A stretch of 64,000 bases of DNA from Flavobacteriales bacterium (GTDB taxonomy: Bacteria > Bacteroidota > Bacteroidia > Flavobacteriales_E > Vicingaceae), in NCBI GenBank assembly GCA_905339165.1, contig CAJPFH010000006.1, positions 124,001 through 188,000 on the forward strand, in the 5' to 3' direction. Shown piece after piece: positions 37,815 through 45,711 of the stretch. The notes under the pieces are model-generated. The model had not been told where the DNA came from. It worked only from the letters and a program-made list of their open reading frames with translations, and ran no database searches. Position 1 is the first letter of the stretch. Each line of letters begins with the position of its first letter. The position numbers and the translations under genes are program-made.

Positions 37815-38260
37815 TGAGTCCCAACCCCAACCCCAACCCCAACATAAAAGGTAACAGATTGGTAATTACATTACTAGTTTGTATGTTTATTATCTATAAT
37901 ATTTTTGTTTACATCGGAGCTCAACCCAAGGAAATGCCCATAATGAGTGAAAAAGCTATTAAAGGGCAACAACTTTATCAGGATCATAATTGTACGGCCT
38001 GCCATCAACTTTACGGATTAGGAGGGTATTTGGGTCCTGACCTTACCAATGTAATTTCTGCAACCGGAAAAGGAGAAATGTATGTAAAATCTTTTTTAAA
38101 CAGCGGAGTAAAATCCATGCCCAAATTCAATTTTACCGAAGAGGAAAAAGAGGCCATCGTAGAATATTTGTCGGAAGTAGATAAAACAGGTTATTTCCCT
38201 AATTACGAAGCCGAAAAAAAACCAAACGGTTGGGTAAAAATTAAAACCAAACACAAATGA
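37814..38260 (+). CDS. membrane-anchored cytochrome c, NorC-like
   Basis: A 148-residue monohaem cytochrome c with an N-terminal membrane anchor (about 16-35, LVITLLVCMFIIYNIFVYIG), the haem site CTACH (about 61-65) within GQQLYQDHNCTACHQLYGLGGYLGPDLTN and an axial methionine in SGVKSMPKFNFT. The layout fits NorC, which feeds electrons to NorB. The N-terminus carries a Pro-Asn repeat encoded by four CCCAAC hexamers. It overlaps the next gene by 4 bases, confirming the pair. Confidence 0.8.
   Translation: MSPNPNPNPNIKGNRLVITLLVCMFIIYNIFVYIGAQPKEMPIMSEKAIKGQQLYQDHNCTACHQLYGLGGYLGPDLTNVISATGKGEMYVKSFLNSGVKSMPKFNFTEEEKEAIVEYLSEVDKTGYFPNYEAEKKPNGWVKIKTKHK
37824..37847 (+). repeat. four tandem CCCAAC hexamers within norC-like gene
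   Basis: Four copies of a six-base unit encode Pro-Asn repeats ahead of the membrane anchor. Changes in copy number would keep the reading frame. Confidence 0.8.
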
Positions 38261-39588
38261 AGAGAATAAGTTTACTTTTTATTGCAATGGCTTTATTGGC
38301 ATTGTTGACGGGTGCAATGTTTGGTGTGCTGGCGGGTATACAGTATATTTTTCCCGAATTTTTAAAAGAAACAATGGCTTTTAATAAGATGCGACCTTTC
38401 CATGTAAGCACCGTAGTGGGTTGGATTATTTTGTGTGCAACAGGAGGCATCTATTATTATTTGCAAGAGGAACTAAACACTACGCTCTATTCTTCCAGAT
38501 TACTTAAGATGCATTTTATCGTTTTTGTGGTTTGTGCTATTGCGGTTTACATCTCTTTTGCTACCGGCAAGATGGGCGGAAGGGAGTATATGGAGTATTT
38601 CCCACTCATTACATTACCCATTTTAATAGGCTGGATTTTATTTGGCATAAATTATTTTAAAACCACATTAAAGCAAATACAAAACTGGCCGGTTTATTTA
38701 TGGATGTGGGGAACTGGAATTGTATTTATGACGTACCATTTTACCGAAGCTCATTTTTGGCTTATCCCTTATTTCCGCGAAAATTTTATTAAAGATTTTG
38801 CCGTGCAGTGGAAATCGTATGGCTCTTTTGTGGGCTCTTGGAATATGTTAGTTTACGGAACATCGGTTTTTTTAATGGCCAAGGTAAAAGGAAACGAATC
38901 GGTGGCTCGTGGTAAAAAGGCTTTCTTCTTCTATTTTTTGGGCTTGTTTAATTTAATGTTGGGTTGGGCTCACCATTCTTATATTGTACCCACCGTTCCG
39001 TGGATAAGGTATTTAGCTTACGGAGTAAGTATGACGGAGTGGATTATCTTTTTTTCCATACTCCGCGATTGGAAAAAAATGCTTTCTGCTGATGAAAAAT
39101 TAAAAAACAATTTATCCTATCAATTTTTGGTTTCAACCGAATTTTGGGTTTGCATTAATTTATTCATAGCCCTTCTTATTTCTATTCCTTACATCAACTA
39201 TTATACGCATGGCACACATATTACTGTTTTGCATAGTATGGGAACTACTATTGGCATTAATACTTCCATTCTGCTTGCTTCGGTTATATTCATTGTGAAT
39301 AGAGCCATGCCACAGGTTACAGAACAGTTTAAAAAACAAATTCTTTCGGGTTTTTGGATTCTGAATATTTCTTTATTTGTTTTTCTATGTAGCCTTTTGT
39401 GGAGCGGAATAAAAAGAAGTATTTGGATGTATTTTAGTGAAAACCCAGTTCCGTTTGGTAGTATGCAAGAGGATCTTCAGTCGGTTATGTACGTATTTCT
39501 GCTTTCGGGATTAGGAATTTTAACAGGGCTACTTTTCGTTGCTTTTCCTTTGCTCAAAAGAGGAATACTTCCTCTAACTAAGAAATAA
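38257..39588 (+). CDS. divergent NorB/CcoN-like haem-copper oxidase subunit I
   Basis: A 443-residue polytopic protein with about 12 membrane helices, the size of NorB. Kept residues are H49 (RPFHVSTVVGW, low-spin haem ligand), the HH pair H239-H240 (WAHHSYIVPT, two of the FeB/CuB ligands) and H326 (VLHSM, high-spin haem ligand). By eye, the helix VI position equal to NorB His207 is Y188 (or G189 by CcoN alignment), Glu211 is V192, and the second low-spin haem histidine is M328. Nitric oxide reduction is therefore uncertain, and it may be a separate haem-copper subfamily. Paired with the cytochrome c upstream. Confidence 0.75.
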   Translation: MKRISLLFIAMALLALLTGAMFGVLAGIQYIFPEFLKETMAFNKMRPFHVSTVVGWIILCATGGIYYYLQEELNTTLYSSRLLKMHFIVFVVCAIAVYISFATGKMGGREYMEYFPLITLPILIGWILFGINYFKTTLKQIQNWPVYLWMWGTGIVFMTYHFTEAHFWLIPYFRENFIKDFAVQWKSYGSFVGSWNMLVYGTSVFLMAKVKGNESVARGKKAFFFYFLGLFNLMLGWAHHSYIVPTVPWIRYLAYGVSMTEWIIFFSILRDWKKMLSADEKLKNNLSYQFLVSTEFWVCINLFIALLISIPYINYYTHGTHITVLHSMGTTIGINTSILLASVIFIVNRAMPQVTEQFKKQILSGFWILNISLFVFLCSLLWSGIKRSIWMYFSENPVPFGSMQEDLQSVMYVFLLSGLGILTGLLFVAFPLLKRGILPLTKK

Positions 39589-39708
39589 AAGTATCTATTT
39601 GTATGAATTGAACAGGATTTAGTGAATATTAAGTTTTTCACATAATAAATCAACAGATAAAATTTTTGTACCTTGGCGTCCGTTAATTTAAAAAAAGAAT
39701 AAAAGTCA

Positions 39709-40332
39709 TTGAAAAAAATAACCACTATACTACTTCTTGTTTTTTTTGTAGCTATACTAAAGGCACAAACCCCTCTTTCTCTTTATGGAATAGATGTTTT
39801 AAAAACAGAAATAACAAAGAAAGACGTAGCATGGGAATCGGGTTTCGAGAATAACCAGTTGGTATATAAACAAGCTTTGAGCGAGGGACTACCCTTAGCC
39901 TCCGTACTAAAAACGACTGATAATGAATACCAATTTAAAACCGACCGAGGGAACTACGAAAATATGGGAGAGCGTTTTCAGTTGGTGTACAATTATCTTT
40001 TCGAAAAATTTGGTAACCCTAGTTTAATTGAAACAGCCGAAGGAGGATACTTGCGAGATGCCCGCCTGAAAAGAAAAGAAAACGGAGAAGTTTATTTTTT
40101 AATTCCGGAATGGGATTGGGATAAAAACCAGGCCATGGAGGATAAAGGAGAGGAACTATCGGCTCATGCGGCCTATAGAAAAATTTCCTTTTATAAAGAT
40201 TTTGTAAAGTGCGAGTGGGACGTAATGCAAAAATACGGAGTAATAATTCGCGTTCACTGGCAACGAAGCGGCATTGTTTTATCGGTACATAATTATAGCG
40301 GAGCTGAAGAAGCTTCTAAAAAGAAGCCTTAA
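39709..40332 (+). CDS. secreted hypothetical protein
   Basis: A 207-residue protein beginning at a TTG (MKKITTILLLVFFVAILKAQ is a clear signal peptide ending AQ). The mature part has no family I recognise: mixed alpha/beta with aromatic-rich segments (ERFQLVYNYLFEKFGNPS, FLIPEWDWDKNQ, VKCEWDVMQKYGVIIRVHW) and one cysteine. It is likely periplasmic. It ends 9 bases from the end of the convergent dch gene with no visible terminator. Confidence 0.65.
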   Translation: MKKITTILLLVFFVAILKAQTPLSLYGIDVLKTEITKKDVAWESGFENNQLVYKQALSEGLPLASVLKTTDNEYQFKTDRGNYENMGERFQLVYNYLFEKFGNPSLIETAEGGYLRDARLKRKENGEVYFLIPEWDWDKNQAMEDKGEELSAHAAYRKISFYKDFVKCEWDVMQKYGVIIRVHWQRSGIVLSVHNYSGAEEASKKKP

Positions 40333-40341
40333 TCAATTCGT

Positions 40342-41115
40342 TTATTTATTTTTCCAATCGGGTTTTCTTTTTTCCAAAAAAGCGTTTATGCCTTCGTTGG
40401 CATCTTCTGTATTCATTAATTGATTTACGTACATATACTCTAACTGCGGAAGAAAATTACTGAGGATATGGTTAAATTTAATACGCGAAGCTTTTACGGC
40501 AAACCTTAGTGATGAAGCACTTTTGGGAAGTATATGCTGTTCTATCCACGCATTGGTTTCGGTATCCAGTGCATTTTTATCATGAAACAATTCATTAATT
40601 AACCCCATGTTTTTTGCTTCTTCGGCAGAAACCGATTTGCCTGTAAGCAATAATTCTTCGGCACGAGATAATCCTATTTTTTCGGGTAAAATAATAGAAG
40701 CCGGAGGGGGAAAAACACCCAACACAATTTCGGGTTGACCAAATTTTGCAGTGGTATCAGCAAAAATCTGGTTACACATGATGGCCAATTCCATACCACC
40801 GCCTAAACATTGTCCGCTCACTTTTGCAAGGGTTGGAATAGCCATATCCCTCAGCGAATAAAAAAGTTGATGAAAGCCACGCAACATGGTTGCGGCCATG
40901 TCTTTTTGGTGTTCTTCTACACTGGCTCCAAACGAAAAATGTTTTCCTGCTCCTTCAAAAATAATCAGTTTTAAGTTTTCGTTTTTAGCAAATTCGTTGA
41001 ACTGTTGTTGTATCTCTTCCATCATTACATGGTCGAGTACATTGCCTTTTCCATCGTCTAAAATAATTTGAGCAACAGAATCATTGTGTGTATAGTTGAG
41101 TTTTATTTTTTCCAT
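40342..41115 (-). CDS. dch: cyclohexa-1,5-diene-1-carbonyl-CoA hydratase
   Basis: Adds water to the dienoyl-CoA made by benzoyl-CoA reductase, giving 6-hydroxycyclohex-1-ene-1-carbonyl-CoA. The 257-residue crotonase-fold protein matches the Thauera enzyme in length and in features that set Dch apart from ordinary enoyl-CoA hydratases: FSFGASVEEHQ (61-70), GQCLGGGMELAIMCNQIFAD (oxyanion hole, 101-120) and GQPEIVLGVFPPPAS (126-140). It follows oah by 3 bases, so the two are one transcript. Assignment rests on motifs plus pathway context. Confidence 0.9.
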   Translation of the reverse strand: MEKIKLNYTHNDSVAQIILDDGKGNVLDHVMMEEIQQQFNEFAKNENLKLIIFEGAGKHFSFGASVEEHQKDMAATMLRGFHQLFYSLRDMAIPTLAKVSGQCLGGGMELAIMCNQIFADTTAKFGQPEIVLGVFPPPASIILPEKIGLSRAEELLLTGKSVSAEEAKNMGLINELFHDKNALDTETNAWIEQHILPKSASSLRFAVKASRIKFNHILSNFLPQLEYMYVNQLMNTEDANEGINAFLEKRKPDWKNK

Positions 41116-41118
41116 TTT

Positions 41119-42222
41119 TTATGCTTTAGCGGCTTTAAACTGGGGAGAAATGGCACGGTGCATTTCATCGTTCCATTCTTTGCCTTGTGCCAGTAACTGA
41201 CGAAGTTTTACAAAATCAATTTCACGGTCGTTTTTCGGCCCTTCGTTAAAGGCTCGGAAACCTGCTTTAGCTTCCGTCATCATGTTTAGTGCTAACCATT
41301 CGCGGCTGCTTTCCTTGTTCATATCCCAATGTTCCAGTTTTTTCTTACGAACCTCTGTTAGTGTTTTGTGCAGGCAATTTGGGAAGGTGTGTAATAGTTT
41401 TGCAATTAAATGATTTACGGTTTCATCTAATTTCGATAAATCTACAACTCCTTTTGCCATTAGTTCTTTTCCTTTTGCCAGTTCTTCTCCTGTTTTCATG
41501 GCTCCAAAAATAACTCTGCCGTATTCATCGGCATATTTATCAATGTTTACTAAAGGGTTTGCAATAAATTTTCCATCAACTTTTAATGCGGGAGCAATAT
41601 CTGTAATTAACCCAATATTCAAAGCCTGATGAGCTGTCCATGGTTCACAAAGAGTTAATGATGCCATGGCTCTTTCTACTCCAATGTATAGGTGTAAAAA
41701 ATCGGTTGCTCCGCCAATGGCAGCACTACCGTGTTTGGGGCCGGCTTGTCCAAAGCGAGCCAAATCGGAAGCTACCGTAAAGTCGCAAGCCATTCCAATT
41801 TCTTGTCCTCCGCCAATTCTCATTCCGTTAACCCGCGAAATAACCGGTTTTTCGCATTTTAGAATGGCCGAAACCATATCGTTGAACAAACGCATGTATT
41901 GTGAGTATTCTTGTGGGTTTCCTGAATAGTACTCTGCGTACTCTTTTGTATTGCCTCCGGTACAAAAGGCTTTATCTTCTACTCCGGTAAATACAACGGC
42001 TACCACACTTCTGTCGTTAGAGGCTTCACCAAAGGCTAAAATAATTTCTTTTACTGCTTTGGTGGTGTATGAGTTGTATTGCTTTGGATTATTTAAAATA
42101 ATCCATGCATTGTAAAGTTCTTCAACAGGTTTTCCATCGGTGTTAATGCATGGGCGTTTTTCATAAATAATATCGGTGTATTGGTAACCTTCTATCAGGT
42201 TGTGGTTTTTTAATGAATTCAT
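41119..42222 (-). CDS. oah: 6-oxocyclohex-1-ene-1-carbonyl-CoA hydrolase (ring-opening)
   Basis: Hydrates and hydrolytically opens the alicyclic ring to 3-hydroxypimelyl-CoA; the gene (also bamA) is the standard marker for anaerobic aromatic degradation. The 367-residue length fits. Diagnostic blocks are AWIILNNPKQYNSYTTKAVK (39-58), FTGVEDKAFCTGGNTKEYAE (78-97), VNGMRIGGGQEIGMACDF (131-148) and RFGQAGPKHGSAAIGGATDF (156-175). The gene heads a two-gene unit with dch. A terminator and the palindrome ATGATTGGTATCAT lie upstream, so it has its own promoter. Confidence 0.95.
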   Translation of the reverse strand: MNSLKNHNLIEGYQYTDIIYEKRPCINTDGKPVEELYNAWIILNNPKQYNSYTTKAVKEIILAFGEASNDRSVVAVVFTGVEDKAFCTGGNTKEYAEYYSGNPQEYSQYMRLFNDMVSAILKCEKPVISRVNGMRIGGGQEIGMACDFTVASDLARFGQAGPKHGSAAIGGATDFLHLYIGVERAMASLTLCEPWTAHQALNIGLITDIAPALKVDGKFIANPLVNIDKYADEYGRVIFGAMKTGEELAKGKELMAKGVVDLSKLDETVNHLIAKLLHTFPNCLHKTLTEVRKKKLEHWDMNKESSREWLALNMMTEAKAGFRAFNEGPKNDREIDFVKLRQLLAQGKEWNDEMHRAISPQFKAAKA

Positions 42223-42277
42223 AAAATTTTCTTTTTTTGAGTGCTCTCAAAATTGAGCATTGATAGGAGTAAAAAAC

Positions 42278-42291
42278 ATGATTGGTATCAT
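42278..42291. promoter_or_regulatory. palindrome ATGATTGGTATCAT, candidate operator of oah-dch
   Basis: An ATGAT/ATCAT inverted repeat with a 4-base centre, 55 bases upstream of oah. The same element with one changed centre base (ATGATTTGTATCAT), sharing also the following AAA, occurs upstream of bcrC at 61844-61857. The pairing with both transcription units of the pathway suggests a common regulator. Confidence 0.5.
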
Positions 42292-42305
42292 AAATTGAAT
42301 AAGCA

Positions 42306-42338
42306 AAAAGCTCGTTTTCCAACAGAAAACGAGCTTTT
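42306..42338 (-). terminator. strong intrinsic terminator upstream of oah
   Basis: AAAAGCTCGTTTTC and GAAAACGAGCTTTT form a perfect 14-bp stem with a 5-base loop; on the leftward strand it is followed by a T-run. It ends transcripts coming from the insert (or formerly had) before the oah promoter region. Confidence 0.8.
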
Positions 42339-42416
42339 GTAAAGAATATAAATTCTTCTTATTGAGTGAGTAGTTTAAAGGTTTTATACTCTGTTAAGGT
42401 GGTTGTTTACAACACT

Positions 42417-42505
42417 AGTACAGAACGCTTATTGTATTTGTGTTCGAGGGTGTTTTAAACACTTCGTTTATTTTACTCATCGGAAAAGTTTGTACAAAAT
42501 CTTTG
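42417..42505 (-). pseudogene. decayed duplicate of the had 3' end
   Basis: These 89 bases match the last part of the intact had gene (45724-45813) at about 79 of 90 positions, in the same orientation. The reading frame begins like the intact protein (KDFVQTFPMSKINEVFK) but a one-base deletion then shifts it to TPSNTNTISVLY and a stop. Homology ends abruptly on the right at about 42506. It marks the former junction of had with the oah region. Confidence 0.85.
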
Positions 42506-42563
42506 GTTTACGCTCGGGTTAGTTTCTACAGTCAAAAGGAGAAAAATAGAATATAGAATTTGA

Positions 42564-44114
42564 CTACTCTTTTACAAATCGTAATACGTGGGCATTATTC
42601 TTTTTTTGTAAATGCAACACATACAAACCAGAGGGCAATGCTTGTACACTTATTGGTTCTCCTGTATAAATACCTGTACATACAATTTGTCCGTTGATGT
42701 TTACTATACTATAAGGTGTAATATCGGTAATGTTTTTAAGCAGAAGATTTGTGTTGGTTGGATTAGGGTAACACATAGGTTTCTCATTTTTATACGGTAA
42801 TGTATTTGTAAACACCATATTACCATTGCCGTCCAATTTAATGATTAATGCTTTTGTTATATCCTTCTGATTATAATTGAACAAAGAAGTGTCTTTAGTC
42901 ATCACTCCTATTAACACTCCTCCATCTAAAGTTGTTTTCATACAAGTTACATAATAATCTACAGAATCACCGCCAATTATTTTTTGCCAAATAATTGTTC
43001 CGTTTGTGTCGGTCTTTACTACACATATTTTTATATTCCGATTATTGTTTATACAGATACCGTACATATTATCGCAATTATAGGTGCCTGCATAAAGAAT
43101 CTTTCCGTCATTACTGATATCTAAGGAATTGTAATAGGCGGGCATTTTACTAATTGAAGCATGATAAAATGGATATTGTAACATTTTATTTGCTTTTAAA
43201 TTTCCGTTCAGCATTATAATGCCCATATTACTGTAATCTTGATTATTCGGATATGTCCCATTTGTATGCACAGACAGGAGAGAAGTAGAGTCATCATAAA
43301 TTAATGCATGCCTAGGAAGAGAAGCAAACCACTCCGTTTGAAATCCTGAAAGATTTTCCTGAAATAAAATTGTATCAGTGGACTGAATGGTAAAATCATC
43401 TTTCTTGATTGGCACAGCAAATGAGTAGTAAATAAGAGTATCAAAAAAAGGAGGATTGTAATCAATGTTATTTAAACCGGTAATGTAGAGATATTTAGAG
43501 GAAGGAATATGGAGTAACTTTGGCAGAGAGATATCCTTATCAAAAGATACATGAGGAAAACTATCTATAAAAAGAGGTTGCAATGAATTATCCAAAAGCA
43601 GGCATAAGTCATAATCTGTTGACATATTGACGGAATCAAATTTCCACCCCGCATATATTAGTGTGTCTGTGTTGTATGACATAAAATCATAGGGAATATG
43701 TACTTGGGTAGGCGTGTACAATTCGAATGTTGCTATAATTTGTAAATCGCTATCTATTTTATAAAATACAGTAGAGAATTCCTTCGGAAGGGGTGTGTTT
43801 TTTAAAAGTTTCCCTCCCATAGCAAATAAAAAATTATCTTTTGAGAATACACTGATAAGGCGAACAGAATCTAGTTTTATGGCATTAATAATATTACCAT
43901 TTGAATTAATTTTACTCAAATAGGAGTGAGCAAAATCAATACTAGTATCCATCTCTGTATGGTTGAAAAAATAAAAACCATTAATCTCAGTAAATGCATG
44001 GGGAATATTATACTTATTAATTTCTCCTGTTTCTAGTATAAAACCTTGAGCATTTGTCAATAGACATGGTAGGCAAAACAAAATGCTCAGTATTTTCTGT
44101 ACAACTTTATACAT
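42564..44114 (-). CDS. secreted protein with type A T9SS sorting domain
   Basis: A 516-residue protein with a signal peptide (about 1-22, ILSILFCLPCLLTNAQG) and a middle part of repeated strand-rich units (YLYITGLNNIDY, DGKILYAGTYNCD, DGGVLIGVMTKD) resembling a propeller of the WD40/delta-60 kind. The end (PMCYPNPTNTNLLLKN ... GLYVLHLQKKNNAHVLRFVKE) is a type A T9SS sorting domain. No function is recognised. Its start overlaps the stop of the upstream lipoprotein gene by one base, so the two form a pair within the insert between the had copies. Confidence 0.78.
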   Translation of the reverse strand: MYKVVQKILSILFCLPCLLTNAQGFILETGEINKYNIPHAFTEINGFYFFNHTEMDTSIDFAHSYLSKINSNGNIINAIKLDSVRLISVFSKDNFLFAMGGKLLKNTPLPKEFSTVFYKIDSDLQIIATFELYTPTQVHIPYDFMSYNTDTLIYAGWKFDSVNMSTDYDLCLLLDNSLQPLFIDSFPHVSFDKDISLPKLLHIPSSKYLYITGLNNIDYNPPFFDTLIYYSFAVPIKKDDFTIQSTDTILFQENLSGFQTEWFASLPRHALIYDDSTSLLSVHTNGTYPNNQDYSNMGIIMLNGNLKANKMLQYPFYHASISKMPAYYNSLDISNDGKILYAGTYNCDNMYGICINNNRNIKICVVKTDTNGTIIWQKIIGGDSVDYYVTCMKTTLDGGVLIGVMTKDTSLFNYNQKDITKALIIKLDGNGNMVFTNTLPYKNEKPMCYPNPTNTNLLLKNITDITPYSIVNINGQIVCTGIYTGEPISVQALPSGLYVLHLQKKNNAHVLRFVKE

Positions 44115-45205
44115 TAATTATAGTTTGGATTGTTAACAGGTATAGCCGATGTCCATCTGAATACATTGTAGTATCTATAGTTAGATGGATAACACCCATA
44201 CACACTTTGTTGAGACGATGTATTTTGAATTGATCCTAAATCTATACTCAATAAATATGCACCCATAACCTTTCTTGGATAATAAGTTGTTTGCCAACTA
44301 GAAAGATAACCTTTGAGTCCATTTAATGATTGATTGAGTTGATTATAGTTAAGAGTAATATTACTTGTATAACTCCACAACCATTTTAAATTGTTTGATC
44401 CGAAGTAGTCAGGAGTTGTGTATCCGGGACAAACTGTGTTTGTGTGATCAATAATACTAACCCACCAAAGTGTATTTGGAGTTGGTTTTGGAGGATGGTA
44501 CTTAAAATTGGTGTAATAAACTGCATATAGTGGTGGATAAGTAAAATAATGTGTTAACTTCTTCTGAATATTATAAGCACTAGATGATGGACCATCATAA
44601 GCATCATACAAAATATAACTATCACCCGGCCCAAAATCAGTAGGTTCAAAATTGGGTTCCAAAATAGGAGCGTATGTAATTATTTCTACATGCATTTTAA
44701 ATAAATCATCAGAAACATCTTCGTCTACTTCTACGTCAATGGCATAAAAAAGGTTTGTGTTGTTATTCATAACATCTGTAATGGCTGAAGCAATAGAATC
44801 ATAACAATAAAAAATATTATGTGGGCGAGCGTAAAACTCACCCATAGTGTTTCTTCCGCCAAGAGGTATGTAAAAAATATATTTAGATGTTTCTACGCTA
44901 TCAACGGTATATTGTTGGGCAGGAGTATTAGCACGGTTTGCAGAAGCCTCAAGTGTCCAAACAACTTCTTCTATAAGCATGGTATCCCAAGTTGGCAAAA
45001 TAGTATTTTCCATATAGTTTGTAAAATCCACATCAAAACTATCTAAAAGATTATTAATACTCTCGTCTCTTTCTGGTGGTGAAAAACGAGCATTCGCATT
45101 TTCGGAGGTGTGCTGGGGTTTAATAAAATTTTCTTTTTTTTCTTTTTTACAGGCAAAAACGCACAGCAAAGCTATACAAATAGTAGGAATAATGAAATTT
45201 TTCAT
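44114..45205 (-). CDS. hypothetical lipoprotein
   Basis: A 363-residue protein with a lipoprotein signal: MKNFIIPTICIALLCVFAC followed by KKEKKEN, lipid on C19. The mature part is rich in Asn, Tyr and Thr with aromatic strands (HYFTYPPLYAVYYTNFKYH, LWWVSIIDHTNTVCPGY), no domain I recognise. It is coupled with the T9SS protein downstream (one-base overlap), suggesting a surface pair. Base composition seems somewhat more AT-rich than in the bcr genes on either side, in keeping with an insert. Confidence 0.68.
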   Translation of the reverse strand: MKNFIIPTICIALLCVFACKKEKKENFIKPQHTSENANARFSPPERDESINNLLDSFDVDFTNYMENTILPTWDTMLIEEVVWTLEASANRANTPAQQYTVDSVETSKYIFYIPLGGRNTMGEFYARPHNIFYCYDSIASAITDVMNNNTNLFYAIDVEVDEDVSDDLFKMHVEIITYAPILEPNFEPTDFGPGDSYILYDAYDGPSSSAYNIQKKLTHYFTYPPLYAVYYTNFKYHPPKPTPNTLWWVSIIDHTNTVCPGYTTPDYFGSNNLKWLWSYTSNITLNYNQLNQSLNGLKGYLSSWQTTYYPRKVMGAYLLSIDLGSIQNTSSQQSVYGCYPSNYRYYNVFRWTSAIPVNNPNYN

Positions 45206-45292
45206 AAATTGAGTTTTAGAGTTTAAATAGTCTATAAGAACAAAAGGAAGAAAAAATCAAATGACTTATATTTACTATTTCGGATTTTTATT

Positions 45293-45300
45293 TACTTTTG
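45293..45300 (+). promoter_or_regulatory. -7 promoter element (TACTTTTG) for the XRE regulator gene
   Basis: TACTTTTG matches TAnnTTTG and lies 19 bases before the ATG at 45319. Confidence 0.55.
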
Positions 45301-45318
45301 CGGTAAAAATATTTACTT

Positions 45319-45711
45319 ATGGAAAAAATAGAAATACCCGAAAGACTACATAAAATAATCAACAAAATAAAAGAGGCAAGAAAAAACAAGGGTTTCTCGC
45401 ATGAGTATATTGCGGAAGAGTTAGGAATCAGTGTTTCTGCTTATAATAAGATAGAAAGGCAGGAAACAAAACTAACACTTGAACGCCTGTTTCAGTTACA
45501 AGTCATACTAGAGATGCCTTTGGAAGAATTATTGGATTTAAAAGTCGAAAATGTATATAATCAACATATTACCGACCAAGCAGTAGGGCATCAGCAGATT
45601 GAAAATTTATATCAGGAAAATAAAGAAATAACTGAAAAATTAATTGAGGCGTATAAGGAGCAAATAACTTATTTGCGACAACGACTTCTATCAACAGAGA
45701 AACATGGCTAA
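45319..45711 (+). CDS. XRE-family helix-turn-helix regulator
   Basis: A 130-residue DNA-binding protein. The Cro/C1-type HTH occupies about 10-72 (IKEARKNKGFSHEYIAEELGISVSAYNKIERQETKLTLERL with the recognition helix SVSAYNKIE), followed by a coiled-coil tail (about 85-130, HQQIENLYQENKEITEKL), probably for dimerisation. It lies in the insert, divergent from the lipoprotein pair, and its stop overlaps the convergent had stop by 4 bases. It lacks the shikimate-kinase-like domain of BzdR, the XRE regulator of benzoate genes in Azoarcus. A role in bcr control is possible but equally it may serve only the insert. Confidence 0.85.
   Translation: MEKIEIPERLHKIINKIKEARKNKGFSHEYIAEELGISVSAYNKIERQETKLTLERLFQLQVILEMPLEELLDLKVENVYNQHITDQAVGHQQIENLYQENKEITEKLIEAYKEQITYLRQRLLSTEKHG

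Noticed and set aside
37824-37847. CCCAAC repeat as a telomere-like or replication element
   Set aside because: Only four units, inside a coding frame, within an ordinary gene pair.
42564-45711. Insert as a classical transposon or prophage
   Set aside because: No transposase, integrase, terminal inverted repeat or short target duplication was seen; only the long direct copies of the had end mark its limits.
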